Part shown: positions 1-11,100 of the stretch, in pieces
How the letters are laid out: the number at the start of each line of letters is the position of its first letter
Position numbering within the stretch: position 1 is the first letter of the stretch
NCBI GenBank assembly: GCA_910592205.1
Contig: CAJVPJ010000710.1
Coordinates: 1-18,645, forward strand
Direction: 5' to 3'
Length of the DNA stretch: 18,645 nucleotides
Source of the DNA: Paraglomus occultum
Taxonomy: Eukaryota; Glomeromycota; Glomeromycetes; Paraglomerales; Paraglomeraceae
Notes under the pieces: generated by a model
What the model was told of the DNA's origin: nothing
The model's input: the letters and a program-made list of their open reading frames with translations, nothing else
Database searches by the model: none
Translations under genes and position numbers: made by a program

Positions 1-47
1 AAAAGAAGAAAAAAAAAAAAGACTTAACCCCAAATAAACCAACTGAA

Positions 48-731
<684 letters not shown>

Positions 732-840
732 CTAAGAGGTGACGAGAGGAGGAGGACAGAAGGAGTTGTTATAGAATTTATGTTCGGTTATATTATTATT
801 GAACAGATATTGTTGCTGTTTGGAGAAGAGGAAAAAGGGT

Positions 841-874
841 GGTATATATTTATATCAAAGGGGAAATTAGGGGG
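841..874 (-). promoter_or_regulatory. Core promoter of the ubiquitin-AN1 gene: two CCCCT elements and a TATA box
   Basis: Read on the minus strand, two CCCCT motifs (873-869 and 863-859) are followed directly by TATAAATA (854-847), about 128 bp upstream of the ATG. A pyrimidine-rich stretch (CCCTTTTTCCTCTTC, about 838-824) then leads toward the start codon, as in many fungal promoters. CCCCT is the stress-response element bound by Msn2/4-like C2H2 factors in yeast; whether such a factor acts here is inference. Stress induction would fit a polyubiquitin gene. Further upstream, minus-strand CCAAT motifs lie near 1237-1241 and 1573-1577. Confidence 0.55.
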
Positions 875-971
875 TGCCGAGTGGGAGACGTTAGAGGTAA
901 ATATTAATTTATAATAAATATGTTAATTTACAGTAACACGATGTATTGGTTATATTAATATACAATTGTTA

Positions 972-989
972 ATATATATATATATATAT
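972..989. repeat. AT dinucleotide microsatellite
   Basis: Nine uninterrupted AT units, followed by an imperfect tatatgtacgtatatatg stretch. It lies in the distal promoter region of the ubiquitin-AN1 gene. Confidence 0.9.
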
Positions 990-1257
990 GTACGTATATA
1001 TGTGTAAAGATATGAACTGCATATAATAACAATAATATAATTGATACAATATTACTATTTATATTTTGTATAAATAAAATTTACATCAATTGTCCCCCAT
1101 CTTACAAATCAATCCAAGCCGCCCACTCACATTAACTCACCCACTTATGATCACCTTAGTCATGCATACATAGCTCCATTCAGCCTGATTCCTTCTCCGC
1201 CCGAATTGAGCTTTTTGGTAATCAACAAGCATTCTCATTGGTCCTAAACCTGGGGCA

Positions 1258-1269
1258 ATGACGCGTCAT
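1258..1269. promoter_or_regulatory. 12-bp perfect palindrome ATGACGCGTCAT
   Basis: The palindrome combines an ACGCGT core (the MluI cell-cycle box of yeast-type MBF sites) with two outward TGACG half sites of the ATF/CREB bZIP type. It lies about 540 bp upstream of the ubiquitin-AN1 start. The sequence symmetry is plain; factor binding is inference. Confidence 0.4.
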
Positions 1270-1477
1270 CTACTTGTTTTGGCTTACAAAACGTCATTCG
1301 GGTGTGCAAACGATAAAGGATCGGCTGATTTCTCTTGCTTCTTCCCCCCGGCTTTATGCGTAAGACGTTTTGAGGGTCAGTATTTTAATCATATGACAGT
1401 CAAGTCTTACAATGTCCACCTTGCGGTTCTACCGTACTGTATTAGCTGGTATGTAGATTATTACACACTCTCTCGAA

Positions 1478-1495
1478 CATGCTAGTCATGCTAGT
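1478..1495. repeat. Tandem 9-mer CATGCTAGT x2
   Basis: Two perfect adjacent copies at 1478-1486 and 1487-1495. No function is evident. Confidence 0.85.
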
Positions 1496-1747
1496 CAATC
1501 GAAAGTGTTCGTTCATACTCGAACTTCCATACCCAGTAAATTCCACCCTTTGTTTCCGTTGTTCCCTTCTCGATTGGTTCTATCAAAGATTTTTTTTTAG
1601 TTCTTTATGAGAAATGGGGAAATAAAGAAGTTTTTTGTGCACATTTATTGACAATGACAAGTGTTTATTTTTATGGTTATAGTAAAAAGTTGGGGATTGA
1701 TATTATGCTAGAGTTTTTAATTTGTGTCTACAAACATGCTCTTTTCC

Positions 1748-1800
1748 GTACATGTACAGCAAGGTCTGCGGTACATACCTTACATTACGCTACGCTACGC
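1748..1800. repeat. Palindrome GTACATGTAC plus (TACGC)x3
   Basis: A perfect 10-bp palindrome at 1748-1757 is followed by three perfect TACGC units at 1786-1800. Both are short and have no evident role. Confidence 0.7.
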
Positions 1801-3599
1801 TAACCCACTTACCAACTACCCCTTCAAACACAGTCGGCAGTAGTATGTGGCCCATGGATGTACGTAGACGATAGTCGATTGCGTAATATGACTTACGTAC
1901 ACCTCACTTTAATTCGTTGTGTTGTGATAAACATGTGCTTGTTTTGGTTTCATGTGCGACAAACAGGATTTACAACAAGAGTTAGAATGAAAAGTGTCTG
2001 CCTTTTTGTTTTTCCATGAGTTGGGAGTTGTGAAGCGACCTACCTGAAAACGGTTATGGTTAAAACTTTGAAGCATTAAATGGGCGTATTTATATACCAA
2101 TCAAGTTAAAAGAAAGACAATGATAATAGATGGATTGATATTCATGGGGCTTTTTGCATGACCGGATTGGTGATCTACAATGTCATACGATGACAGCTTC
2201 AAGTAATGTCTCGAAATAAAGAAATAAATTATTTATAAAAGGTAAAACGGGTTTTTTAAATTTAACGGTTTATATCCAAGCCCCCCCATATCGATGTTCT
2301 TATCATAATCATCTATTGTTAATCTATACCGGTTTTGCTCCAATTGCATTCCCGATATTAAATATAGACAAAGATCAAAACGTCTTTGTCAACCATGAAA
2401 CTTTGTAGATTCAGAATGCCCTAACCTCAATATATATAATAACAACAACGCTCTCTTATGTTATTGTTTGTCAGTGCAAAACATCATGCCATGTTGTCCA
2501 TCAAACAATACGAGATGTAATCCGATTGAAGGGATCCTTCGCAACAAGATACAACCATCGCTAGAATATATATATACGTCACGGTGATTGGTTAACGATT
2601 ATGCGAGAAACTTTTGAAACAATGATAACAATATCAGACCTTGCATTGTGTGTGGGTATAATGACTGATAACGCCATCAAGACCGGAAAACAATCAATTC
2701 ATGGTAACAATAAATGTGCTACAAAGTAAAAAAGGTCTCTATTATTAAAAATGTTAAATGTTACAACCGCCCGTTCTTAGCCCAATTTGCGAAAACATGT
2801 GCGTTGTTCTTTACTAAACTAAACCAAGTAGTTTGAATACGGTCTTGTAAGCCAATAGATTATATTTTTAATGGTCATATCGATAATTTCATACTTTATG
2901 CTTACTTGATCGATCTTCCTTACAAGCAAACTTGCCTTTGGTTCGCTTACCACTATTTAGATGTCCCTATCAATCTTGATTGGCAAGACCCACTTTATCT
3001 GCTTAGCAATATCTTCACAGGTATTGGACTGTGTAATGACAATCTGTAGCAATGCAAACAAATATTTAAGAGTTAAACTGGCCGCTTTTTACCGTGATCT
3101 GCGTAGCCTTGAAACGTTAATATTAATATTCGTTTTTTTTGGTCCGAAATACATGTTTTATAAATCAAAATTAACTGGGGAAAGCGGCAGATGACGGAAT
3201 AACGCATGATAGACTATTTATCTAGATTGGTATGCGAATGTTTCAGGTAGAAGAGTGAAAAAGTTTACTTGATATGTTAAATCAGGCTGATTATGATTTA
3301 ATAAAATCTCTTTGATGATGTATCTGGTAAATTTCCTTTTGTTTCCTCTCGAATAATATATTGTTGCTACACACACTGCATTCCTAGCACAATAACACTT
3401 CAACTATAAAGCCTGCAGCCATTCTCACATTTATTGATACTTCCCCTTTTGTTGACTACTACCACTTGCCGGGAAAACTATTCCAATGTCTGTGAATTCA
3501 TTTCAACTGATCCTTTTTCATTCATAACCCAAGACAACGAAACATCTCGAAGCATGGACAAACGATGTGGAACGGATGCTCTACGCATACACTACTCTA

Positions 3600-6496
3600 T
3601 GTCTGGATGATCAACATTGTAAATAGTACAACAGGCATGCCTTCATGTTCCTGCATACAGTTTTGTTAGAAAAAATAAAGGAACAATTCCGCTCTAATAA
3701 GCTAACAGACAAGTCGCATGAAAACGTCACCAGGCAGCACGATTCTTTTGTAAACGCTTTTGGAATAAAAGCTAAAACTCGAAAACACATAACTGAATTA
3801 TAAGAAGAATCTGCTAAAAAGGGAATTGAATTGGCGATTGCGTTGATATGACATTCTTTCTCAGGTAGAACAGATAAAAAGGTTAAGCCCGCTGCAACGC
3901 ATCTGATGATATCGCTAAGCGCGTCTTCGGGCATTGCCAAGGAATAAGACCAATGAAGGCCTAATTTCAGCAGTAATCAAAACAGTTGAATGAATGCACG
4001 TACGCGTACAGATTTATTGTTATTTAGATCTGAAAGAAAATTACACCCACGTATAACAAGCTGAAATGACTAATATTCTATGATTTTTAATGATGACATT
4101 TCTAATCATGTATAAAATTATTTACAATAGGACAAGATTATGAGAAATAATGGCAAAATTGACACGTAAAAAGAATGTTTAAATGGAACAAGGAAGATTA
4201 ATACTATACAGGCTTCAGGACATCAAAGGTTCCTCTACTATTATATTATTTTAGCATTACTTTATCTCTGCCAATAAAAATTTGAAATAATGTTATCCAC
4301 ATGGTTGAAATTAACATCCCAGACAGATGTCATGAAGGAAATTTTTTGAGTCAGTTCATACACTAATACGCTTCTTAATGGACAATAATATTCTAAAATG
4401 CTTTCTACTATACTCATCTAATTAGCCTTTTGCTATATTCTTTATTGCAACTGACATAAGTTAAAATAGTGCTAGTAACAGACTTGATTATATTAGTAGC
4501 ATAATCCGAAAATCAAAAAGAGCAACAGAATTCAACCAATACTTAATACTGTCTTATAAATCGAAGATTGACTAGTTATAGTTATTCAGTTGTTCTTTGG
4601 TCATCTGAAAGCCAAACATTATCTCAAAGGAGCAATTTTAATTTCTCGTAAAATTTCTGGTCTTCCTACACACCCATCTGAATTGTTGTAAACTGAATTA
4701 ATCTCCAAAATATTGTCAGAAAATAGATTTTACGAGTCCCTTGGACTGAAGAGGTATTTGGCGGCATGAATGATGAGAAATCCATGGAATACCAAAAATT
4801 GGTTGCCCATTATACAGCGTGACATAAAATTCTTGATAAAGTTTAACGCGACCAACTTGGAATCGAACGCGTCATGTAAAAAATAACAATGAGGCATAAA
4901 TTCGTCATAAACGTGGAATCCATTTATTTCTCTCTTAAATCCTTTCCAATACCAAATGACTGCAAATATCTTGAAACACAACGCCAACAATACCAGTATA
5001 TTGCGATATCAGATTGCAAATTTTATCTACTATACGACGTGCATTTGGGAATGCTGTAGATGGGCCGAAAGCTTCCGAAATAAAACACGTAATTAGTCAG
5101 TGTCAACTGTGCACATGGGGAGGTCCTACTGTAACTGGTGCCGTAATAGCCTCTTTTTTCTATAATTTCGTGTCACATTGTAGCTGATGTTTGGTTTCAA
5201 TACTATGAATGTCTTGATTTCCTCATTTGTTGTATGCAAGCTCATCAAATTATTCAAGTTAATGAGAAGTTGCACGAAATCATATACTACAAACAATGCG
5301 AATTTACTAACAACTTGAATAATTATAATTACTATTACACCAAAATGCAATAAACATTGTAAAAACTGAACTTGAGCAAATTCCAAATAAGACAAAAATT
5401 TTCGCAGAAAAACGAAAAAGTTACGATTGTTATTCAATTGGATTCAAACCTTTGTTTTTCAAAATAGCGTTCGAAATTCACAAGTTGCTCGACAAACAAA
5501 AAACATTGCATTGTTGCATTTACAATAGGTACTTTTTATCTTTGAAAACCTGCCTGACCAAAAAATTTTATATTCATTCATGGCTTGGGTCCAAATGCCA
5601 TGCAATTACACTGGTGTTTGCATTCATGATAACAAAAAATTATGTCTGCAAAATAAATCGTTACGGTTACTTGACTGTTACAATCATATAAAACGTAGCA
5701 AAACGCGTATCACTTCGAGGGGAGTTTTTTTTCCAAAGACGTATACGCCACCACACCGCACAGCCACAGCAGCCCAAATCGCCATCGGTGAAAAACATAA
5801 TATTATCACCAACGGATGCACTCAACAGTCTTTTATCAACACATTGAATTGTTTTCTAACTTTCTTATTTCTTTCTTGATTCTCGTTTATTTGCATTATT
5901 GTTATTATTATGTTAGCTTCAAAAGCTGTGTAGGTAAAGGTTCTGTATTTGTTCAAAACTATTCTGCTTGCAGTTTCAGAATGTGCTTCAACAAAAGTCG
6001 AATTTAACCGGCTGGAAAAGCTATGGTTTAGACAGCTATGCTGGCCCAAAGGAAAGTCCATGGTCTCTGTTAATTTATCATATAATTGATTATTAAACAG
6101 TATCGTAAACTTCTAATTCACGCGATTCTATAAACCATAATAAATACGGATAAATAAATTGTCGACTTTTTTGTAGAATTACGTATATTCGAACAAGGCA
6201 TTTGCGAAATCGATACATTTGGATAGATACACTCACATTATTAAAATAGCCTTTCGGAACTATTTGATGTCTGCATGCATTTGAATTTATATGACTCTAT
6301 GACAAGGAGAAAAACCTCAATATTTTCAAAACCGACCTGTGCAGTGGAACAATACTTGTGCTGTTTTGCCCATATTTGCGAAATTTGGACACTACCATAC
6401 CATCGTTTATCATTAACAAGACTATAAATTCTTTTATTTCATATGTATTTGTGCAAATATGCTTTGCAGCAAATTACAATTAGATTATTAAAATAT
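3600..6496. other. Intergenic region with only unrecognised open frames
   Basis: Minus-strand open frames of about 107 codons (3934-3611), 86 codons (4990-4730) and 103 codons (5437-5126) occur, but I recognise no domain in any of them. The last is highly AT-driven (Ile, Phe, Asn-rich). None has a convincing partner exon or promoter. They could be chance frames or badly decayed genes or transposons; I cannot tell by eye. Confidence 0.6.
4000..4009. repeat. 10-bp palindrome GTACGCGTAC with ACGCGT core
   Basis: A perfect palindrome in otherwise featureless sequence, one of six ACGCGT occurrences in the window (see also 1258-1269, 15942-15947 and 16923-16932). Confidence 0.6.
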
Positions 6497-6511
6497 TGCA
6501 CGTTCCGTGCA
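6497..6511 (-). repeat. Tight hairpin TGCACG-TTC-CGTGCA downstream of the PB1-Rxt3 gene
   Basis: A perfect 6-bp stem with a 3-nt loop, starting about 55 nt past the stop codon. It would probably fall in the 3' untranslated region of the minus-strand transcript. A role in mRNA 3'-end stability or processing is possible but unsupported. Confidence 0.4.
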
Positions 6512-6565
6512 GTTTACAAGGAAAAAATAACAAAATTCGGTAACAAAATCTCAAAATTTCAAAGC

Positions 6566-7443
6566 TCATTTACGCTTGTTAGCGCGGGCCATAGCTGGAA
6601 CTAGTCTTACATGTTCGATTACATAGCTCGTGCTATAACTATCATAACTCTGAGTTGTTATGTCGTTACGAGTGGAACCAACATAAGATACGCAACCAGG
6701 GAGGAAGCGAATCGTAGCAATTACGTTAAAGGGAGGTGGAACATGAGCGAGGCAGATCTTGTCCGCATGAACCAAGGCTGGTAAAAAATAGTTCGATCTT
6801 AGTCTGTGCACGCAAAATTAACAGAATACCTTTTCTTTTTTGCAATACTGACCCTTGAGAACGTCGGAATCGTCTGTGTATATAAACGTTCCCCATGCCT
6901 TTGAATCTTCTCTCGTTGCAGTTGCAATAGTAAGATATTGAGCAGCAATCCATACTTCAATTGCTTCGCCCGGTTGGCCCTTTGCGCTTTCAGGATAAAG
7001 ACACATTTCTTCGCTTACCTGTAATAAGCATGTTTATTTATTGTTAATAATAATCTCTTTAGATAATGAGAAATTTAATACTTGATTACAGTTACCTTGG
7101 ACTTAACCAACAGTTCAAATGTAGGTTTTCTCTCTTGGCTCAGTGCGAGCAACATGTCATCATCATGAGTGATCATGATTCTGTCTCCATCTTCGTCTAC
7201 ATAACAGAGTTCCACTTTAAGATCACTTGTTATCTCGAAGCGTTCGCGAATCTGGTTGAAAACAATATTAATATGACTATTTCTTTAGGCATCGGAAGTT
7301 GACTCGTTTCAGCGCTTTACCTTATACTCCAAGTCTTCTAGTCTAACCTTCGACGGCAGGTAAAAATTCCTAGCCATCGATTCTGTAGGCGTGTCATACT
7401 TTACTTTAACAATAATGCTGTCTTCGCCGTTAGCTTTACCCAT
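6566..7443 (-). CDS. PB1 domain protein with C-terminal Rxt3/LCCL-like domain (four exons)
   Basis: Proposed exons are 7443-7321, 7251-7096, 7018-6853 and 6777-6566, giving 218 residues. Residues 9-91 form a PB1 domain. The basic strand IIVKVKY (10-16) carries the type II lysine, and the acidic OPCA motif YVDEDGD (58-64) plus DDDM (71-74) is present, so it can pair through both faces. Residues 111-208 match the Rxt3 family, which shares the LCCL-like fold: EVWIAAQYLT, WGTFIYTDDSD (135-145), LVHADKI, FLPGCVSYVGSTRN (173-186) and SYVIEHVRLV. Rxt3 is a subunit of the Rpd3L-type histone deacetylase complex. The family cysteine and glycine positions differ here (VL after YTDDSD; HAD rather than HxG). 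There is no signal peptide or membrane segment, which favours an intracellular Rxt3-type role over a secreted LCCL protein. The third splice junction is the least certain, but it is the only one I found that keeps the domain in frame. Confidence 0.85.
6778..6852 (-). other. Intron 3 of the PB1-Rxt3 gene (75 bp, phase 1)
   Basis: Donor GTCAGT, acceptor TTTTTTACCAG, branch candidate ACTAAG about 25 nt before the acceptor. It splits the codon for Ala149 inside the Rxt3 core, between YTDDSDVLK and LVHADKI. Retention stops after 12 extra codons. The internal CACAG acceptor would give an immediate stop. Confidence 0.75.
7019..7095 (-). other. Intron 2 of the PB1-Rxt3 gene (77 bp, phase 0)
   Basis: Donor GTAACT, acceptor TATTACAG, branch candidate ATTAACA. 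It lies at the boundary between the PB1 domain (ending at Lys93) and the linker to the Rxt3-like domain. Confidence 0.85.
7252..7320 (-). other. Intron 1 of the PB1-Rxt3 gene (69 bp, phase 0)
   Basis: Donor GTAAAG, acceptor CAACCAG. It interrupts the PB1 domain after residue 41, and joining restores the PB1 reading frame. Branch candidates are CCTAAAG or ATTAATA. Confidence 0.85.
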
Positions 7444-7800
7444 ATTCTTGTATTTTTAAATTATCGTATTAATCGTATTATAAAAACTTTCACTATTAGT
7501 TGGTTAAAAAATTTTTTCACGAAAAATGTCTGCAGAGCGCTGTACTGGAGCTGTATTAATAACAAATCCACTTGCTTTGTGAGAGCGATTTACGCCAAAA
7601 GCACGTTGGTTCATAATGCAGTTTGTGTTCGCGAATAGTAAATTTGCCTTGTGAAGGTATGCGATTTTACGTTGATGGACGGACGTTTAGGTGATTGGAG
7701 GTTTAGTACTTTTCTAGATATAGTCAATCGGGACCAGTCGGCATTAATATTCTCCTTATAAAGAAATGATGACGTCCCTATTCAAAGAACATTCCCATAA
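7444..7800 (-). promoter_or_regulatory. Upstream region of the PB1-Rxt3 gene
   Basis: Read on the minus strand, a cluster about 310-350 bp upstream holds a heat-shock-type GAAnnTTC inverted pair (7787-7794), an ACGTCATC bZIP-type half site (7777-7768) and TTTATAAGG (7763-7755). A second TATA-like stretch (TTTTTATAATA, about 7486-7476) is close to the ATG. The motifs are visible; which one is used is unknown. Confidence 0.35.
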
Positions 7801-8095
7801 CAATGATGTTTGGGGAGTTCGTTTTGTTTACTATTTTCTATTCTTTCTTGTGACTAAATGCTATTTCGGCGAAAACAGCAAACGGTTATAAAACGAAAAC
7901 AAAAAGAAATAAACTCGACAGTTCGCTAAAACGAACGACGCTTACTGACACCTGTGCCTCTCAAATTCTAGGGTTCAGATGACAATGAAACCAAACACCA
8001 GGAACCGTAACTAATCGAAAACTATCAACTTAGGAAATACGTGATGGTGAAATGTGTGGAGTGGGAGAAATGCCCGATTTAATATCATGGTTCGG

Positions 8096-8171
8096 TGTGC
8101 TGATCGACGTCCCAAAAACGGACGTCGTGGCTAATATAGGCAATCCGATGAACTTTCACGAGATCAGCACA
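8096..8171. repeat. 76-nt nested inverted-repeat element (possible three-helix fold)
   Basis: The outer arms TGTGCTGATC (8096-8105) and GATCAGCACA (8162-8171) are perfectly complementary over 10 bp. Directly inside the left arm is a perfect 7-bp hairpin, GACGTCC (8106-8112) with GGACGTC (8120-8126) around a CAAAAAC loop. A third short pairing, GTG (8127-8129) with CAC (8157-8159), could close a three-way junction around a 27-nt A/T-rich loop. It sits about 650 bp upstream of the PB1-Rxt3 start codon. It could be a structured RNA, a tiny MITE-like element, or a compound GACGTC protein-binding site. I recognise no family. Confidence 0.6.
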
Positions 8172-11100
8172 TGATTGGAAAGGTTAATACAAAAGAAGCA
8201 GTTTCCCCCAACCCATATGATAATTGATGGTTGGTCAACTTTCGTGTCTCTCCGTTCAATTATTGCCAATCCCTAAACACTAAGCAATACAGTCAATTAT
8301 GGGAATGTCCTTGGCGTTTTCTTTATCGATTTTCGAGTATCAGTTTTGGGTATTTTGAAACAACAAACGATCGATCTTGTAAATATCTGCATGAAACTAA
8401 TGGATCAAAGAATTTTTCCAATCTTGGAAAATGCATTTGATGTCTCTCGGTCTATTGCGGATGCCTATATCGGCAGAAATTATCAATAAATACATAAATG
8501 AATAGTAACTTCCAACGATCGTAATTTAATAACACCTTTGATATTAAATGTCCGAGCGAATGAAACCATTTACATTACTATTTTAAAATTAAACATGATT
8601 CTACTTGATGTTACGGATAATTAACCCAACGCTTATTTGTGGAATAACAGTTTGGATTACAGCTACATTAACCTACCGAAGATATATTAAATAATCATTT
8701 TTACTAAAGCACATATTTTGGACGAATTTATACGCTATAAACTTTTTTATCAAACACTTGATTGTACATTCGGTATTGCATTATTATGAATTATGGTTGT
8801 CAAATGCTATAAGAACAAGGGAAGTTAGGGAAAGACGTGAGCATGTCATCCAACGTAAATAAATAAAATTTATGTATTATCCCAATAACCCAACTGTCAA
8901 GTAGTTAGTCGATCCGTTTGCAAAAAAATATAAGCAATCTCAGATGCTCTCGCTTGAGTAATGTCAATGTATCATAGTAATACTTTGAATCTACCCAATG
9001 CTTTTTTCGGCAGTTTCTCTAAACATGTAACACCAATTCGGTTTTTACGCGGCGCTTTGCATGGAAGCGGAAGAAATATGCGTATCTGTAAACTTTCATT
9101 TATTTATCTAATTCCAAAGGTGTGTTCCAATCCAAACAAACATAGAGAAAACTTGTTTAAATCAATCATAATTGGAGGTCTGATTGTGGTAAACATAGGA
9201 CAAGTCTCTTATATGTTTCACTTTTCAATATAAAATTTCGGGCAATTTGATTTAAAATATACGTCATTAGATGTTTAGTATTTACAAAAAGACACGTCTT
9301 TGTTATTACTAACTTTTATTCAACGAAAATAAAAAGTTTTTATATAACAGTTATTGAGGTCAATTTTATTATCAGTTATCTAATTTCCGAGGCCTATGCG
9401 TGTTCTCAGTTTATTATTATGTCAAATTTTGCAAAAACTCCATGATTATTTTTAGCCTCAAGTTGTAAAGAATTATGTAGAATCAGGAGTAACATTATTT
9501 GGAGAAGGGAGTGTGACATGCGGAGAATCATCCTCGAACTACTAATCGCCCTTAATTATCAGCATGTGAAGGAATAGTCTCGAACCCTTAATTATTTTGT
9601 ATTTTACATGTCGCAAATTGCATGTAAACAGAGCGCGCTAGACACGTTTTTGTCACTGTATATTAATCCTTCCTGTTATGGTTTATATTCATCACATTCT
9701 GGTATGATAGAGTGAATGTTAAAATTAACGAGTTCATAAGTTATGAATGAGCATCATTATTAGTTTTCAAAATGTCATCAGTAATACCGGTCAATTTTAC
9801 AGCCATATCTAATATCATAAAATCAGACTTCACATAATGATAACAGAATGTTCACTTTGTCTGGTTTTGTTGCAGCGTGTCTCATATGTAAGTGTTATTG
9901 AAATCAGTGATAACGGTACTGACATATTGCTACTTAATATCAATATGGAGCTCTAAAATTTAAAATTACTTTAACTCGTTTGCATTTATTTCTTGAAACA
10001 ACTCACTACAACAAATGCTATTTGTCTTCACACGCCATCTTAGATTTGAGGAGGGAAATCAGAAATAAACAAGTTTGATTTCGACTGTTTAAATCTTATA
10101 ATTTTGTTGGAATAAGCTTCAACAAAAGTAAGCAATAAAAGTAAAGAATAGTTCAAACTTTGTAGGGATCTATTATTATAGCTATAAAATATACTCAATA
10201 TTAAATACTTAAACTTGATTATTGCCGATTATTTCTTGCTTCTTAAATACAAAATTGCTATACATATATTTTGAGCAAATATTGTCCTTAGCTCCAGCAA
10301 TTTTAAACAAATGAGCCAATGAATATATACTTGAATTTTCCGTTAATTATATAATCCCGGTTCGGTTTATTTAAATTTCGTCGCATCGACGTTTCACGAT
10401 CTCATAATTTTGCAAACAACTTTAACTTGAGTTTAAATTGTTAATTATGAAGCATAGTGATAACTTCTCAATATCCCAAATGACCGTGAGTTTTGTTTTA
10501 GTCAGTATCAGCGGCAATTTTGGTTTAATTATTCGATGAAATTAAATCCGAGATTCGGATAAGATTTGTCAACAAGCAACTGAATATTTATGTCGAAGAT
10601 AGAATAAAGGTCTATTGACACTGATTTTGTTAATTCGTTATCTTATTGGTACGGATAAGTTGATTGTATTTTCTTCATATCGAGTCTGTAATTGTCGGGT
10701 GAGACGCTTACAAATAAAAATTATCAACAAACTTTCCTTCTCTACCAAAGACAAATCCGAACCAATTAATAAAACTTGGGTTTCACGATTGTACAACAGG
10801 AGTTTTGATGAAACGAATACGCCGATTGTGTCCCCCCGCCCACCAAGATTTATTGATGACTAATTAATACGCCTAAAAACCTTAGATTTCCAACAGTTGT
10901 CAGTCACCCGCAATGAAAAGCAAAAACTACAGCATCTGCAAGATGTGTCACAATAAGCAAGGCTGTTTCGTTGAAACCGAACGCACATCTTCTACGAAAG
11001 CAAGATACATGGTTTTATTTTGCAAGAGAATAATAAATCCTTCATTCTCATAGTCCCGTTCAGTGAATGATAATTGCTGGTGCAAGACATGGCAATTATC

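Larger units (their letters stand above)
1270..3599. other. Intergenic region, no supported gene
   Basis: Frames on both strands are short (under 80 codons), AT-biased and without recognisable domains. The visible content is small repeats, isolated CCAAT motifs (for example minus strand 2588-2592 beside an ACGTCA motif), and homopolymer runs near 1590 and 2281. I see no tRNA, rRNA or transposon terminus. Confidence 0.7.

Noticed and set aside
3611-3934. 107-codon minus-strand frame starting MPEDALSDII
   Set aside because: It is the longest frame in this gap, but it has no recognised domain, partner exon or promoter. A homology search would decide.
4730-4990. 86-codon minus-strand frame, possible decayed gene
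   Set aside because: Its aromatic-rich translation matches no family I know, and there is no start context or flanking exon.
5126-5437. 103-codon minus-strand hydrophobic frame
   Set aside because: The Ile/Val/Phe/Asn richness is what AT-rich sequence yields by chance, and no defined membrane topology is visible.
6726-7302. Additional frames inside the PB1-Rxt3 gene (minus 6953-6726 and plus 7066-7302)
   Set aside because: One is an out-of-frame reading of exon 3 into intron 3, and the other is antisense to exon 2. The PB1 and Rxt3 signatures fix the true frame.
8096-8171. Hammerhead ribozyme reading of the nested inverted repeat
   Set aside because: CTGATCGA resembles part of the core, but the GAAA segment and a cleavage site are missing on both strands.
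9570-9592. B-box-like GGGTTCGAGAC on the minus strand
   Set aside because: The T-stem has a mismatch and a wobble, and no A-box lies at the right distance.
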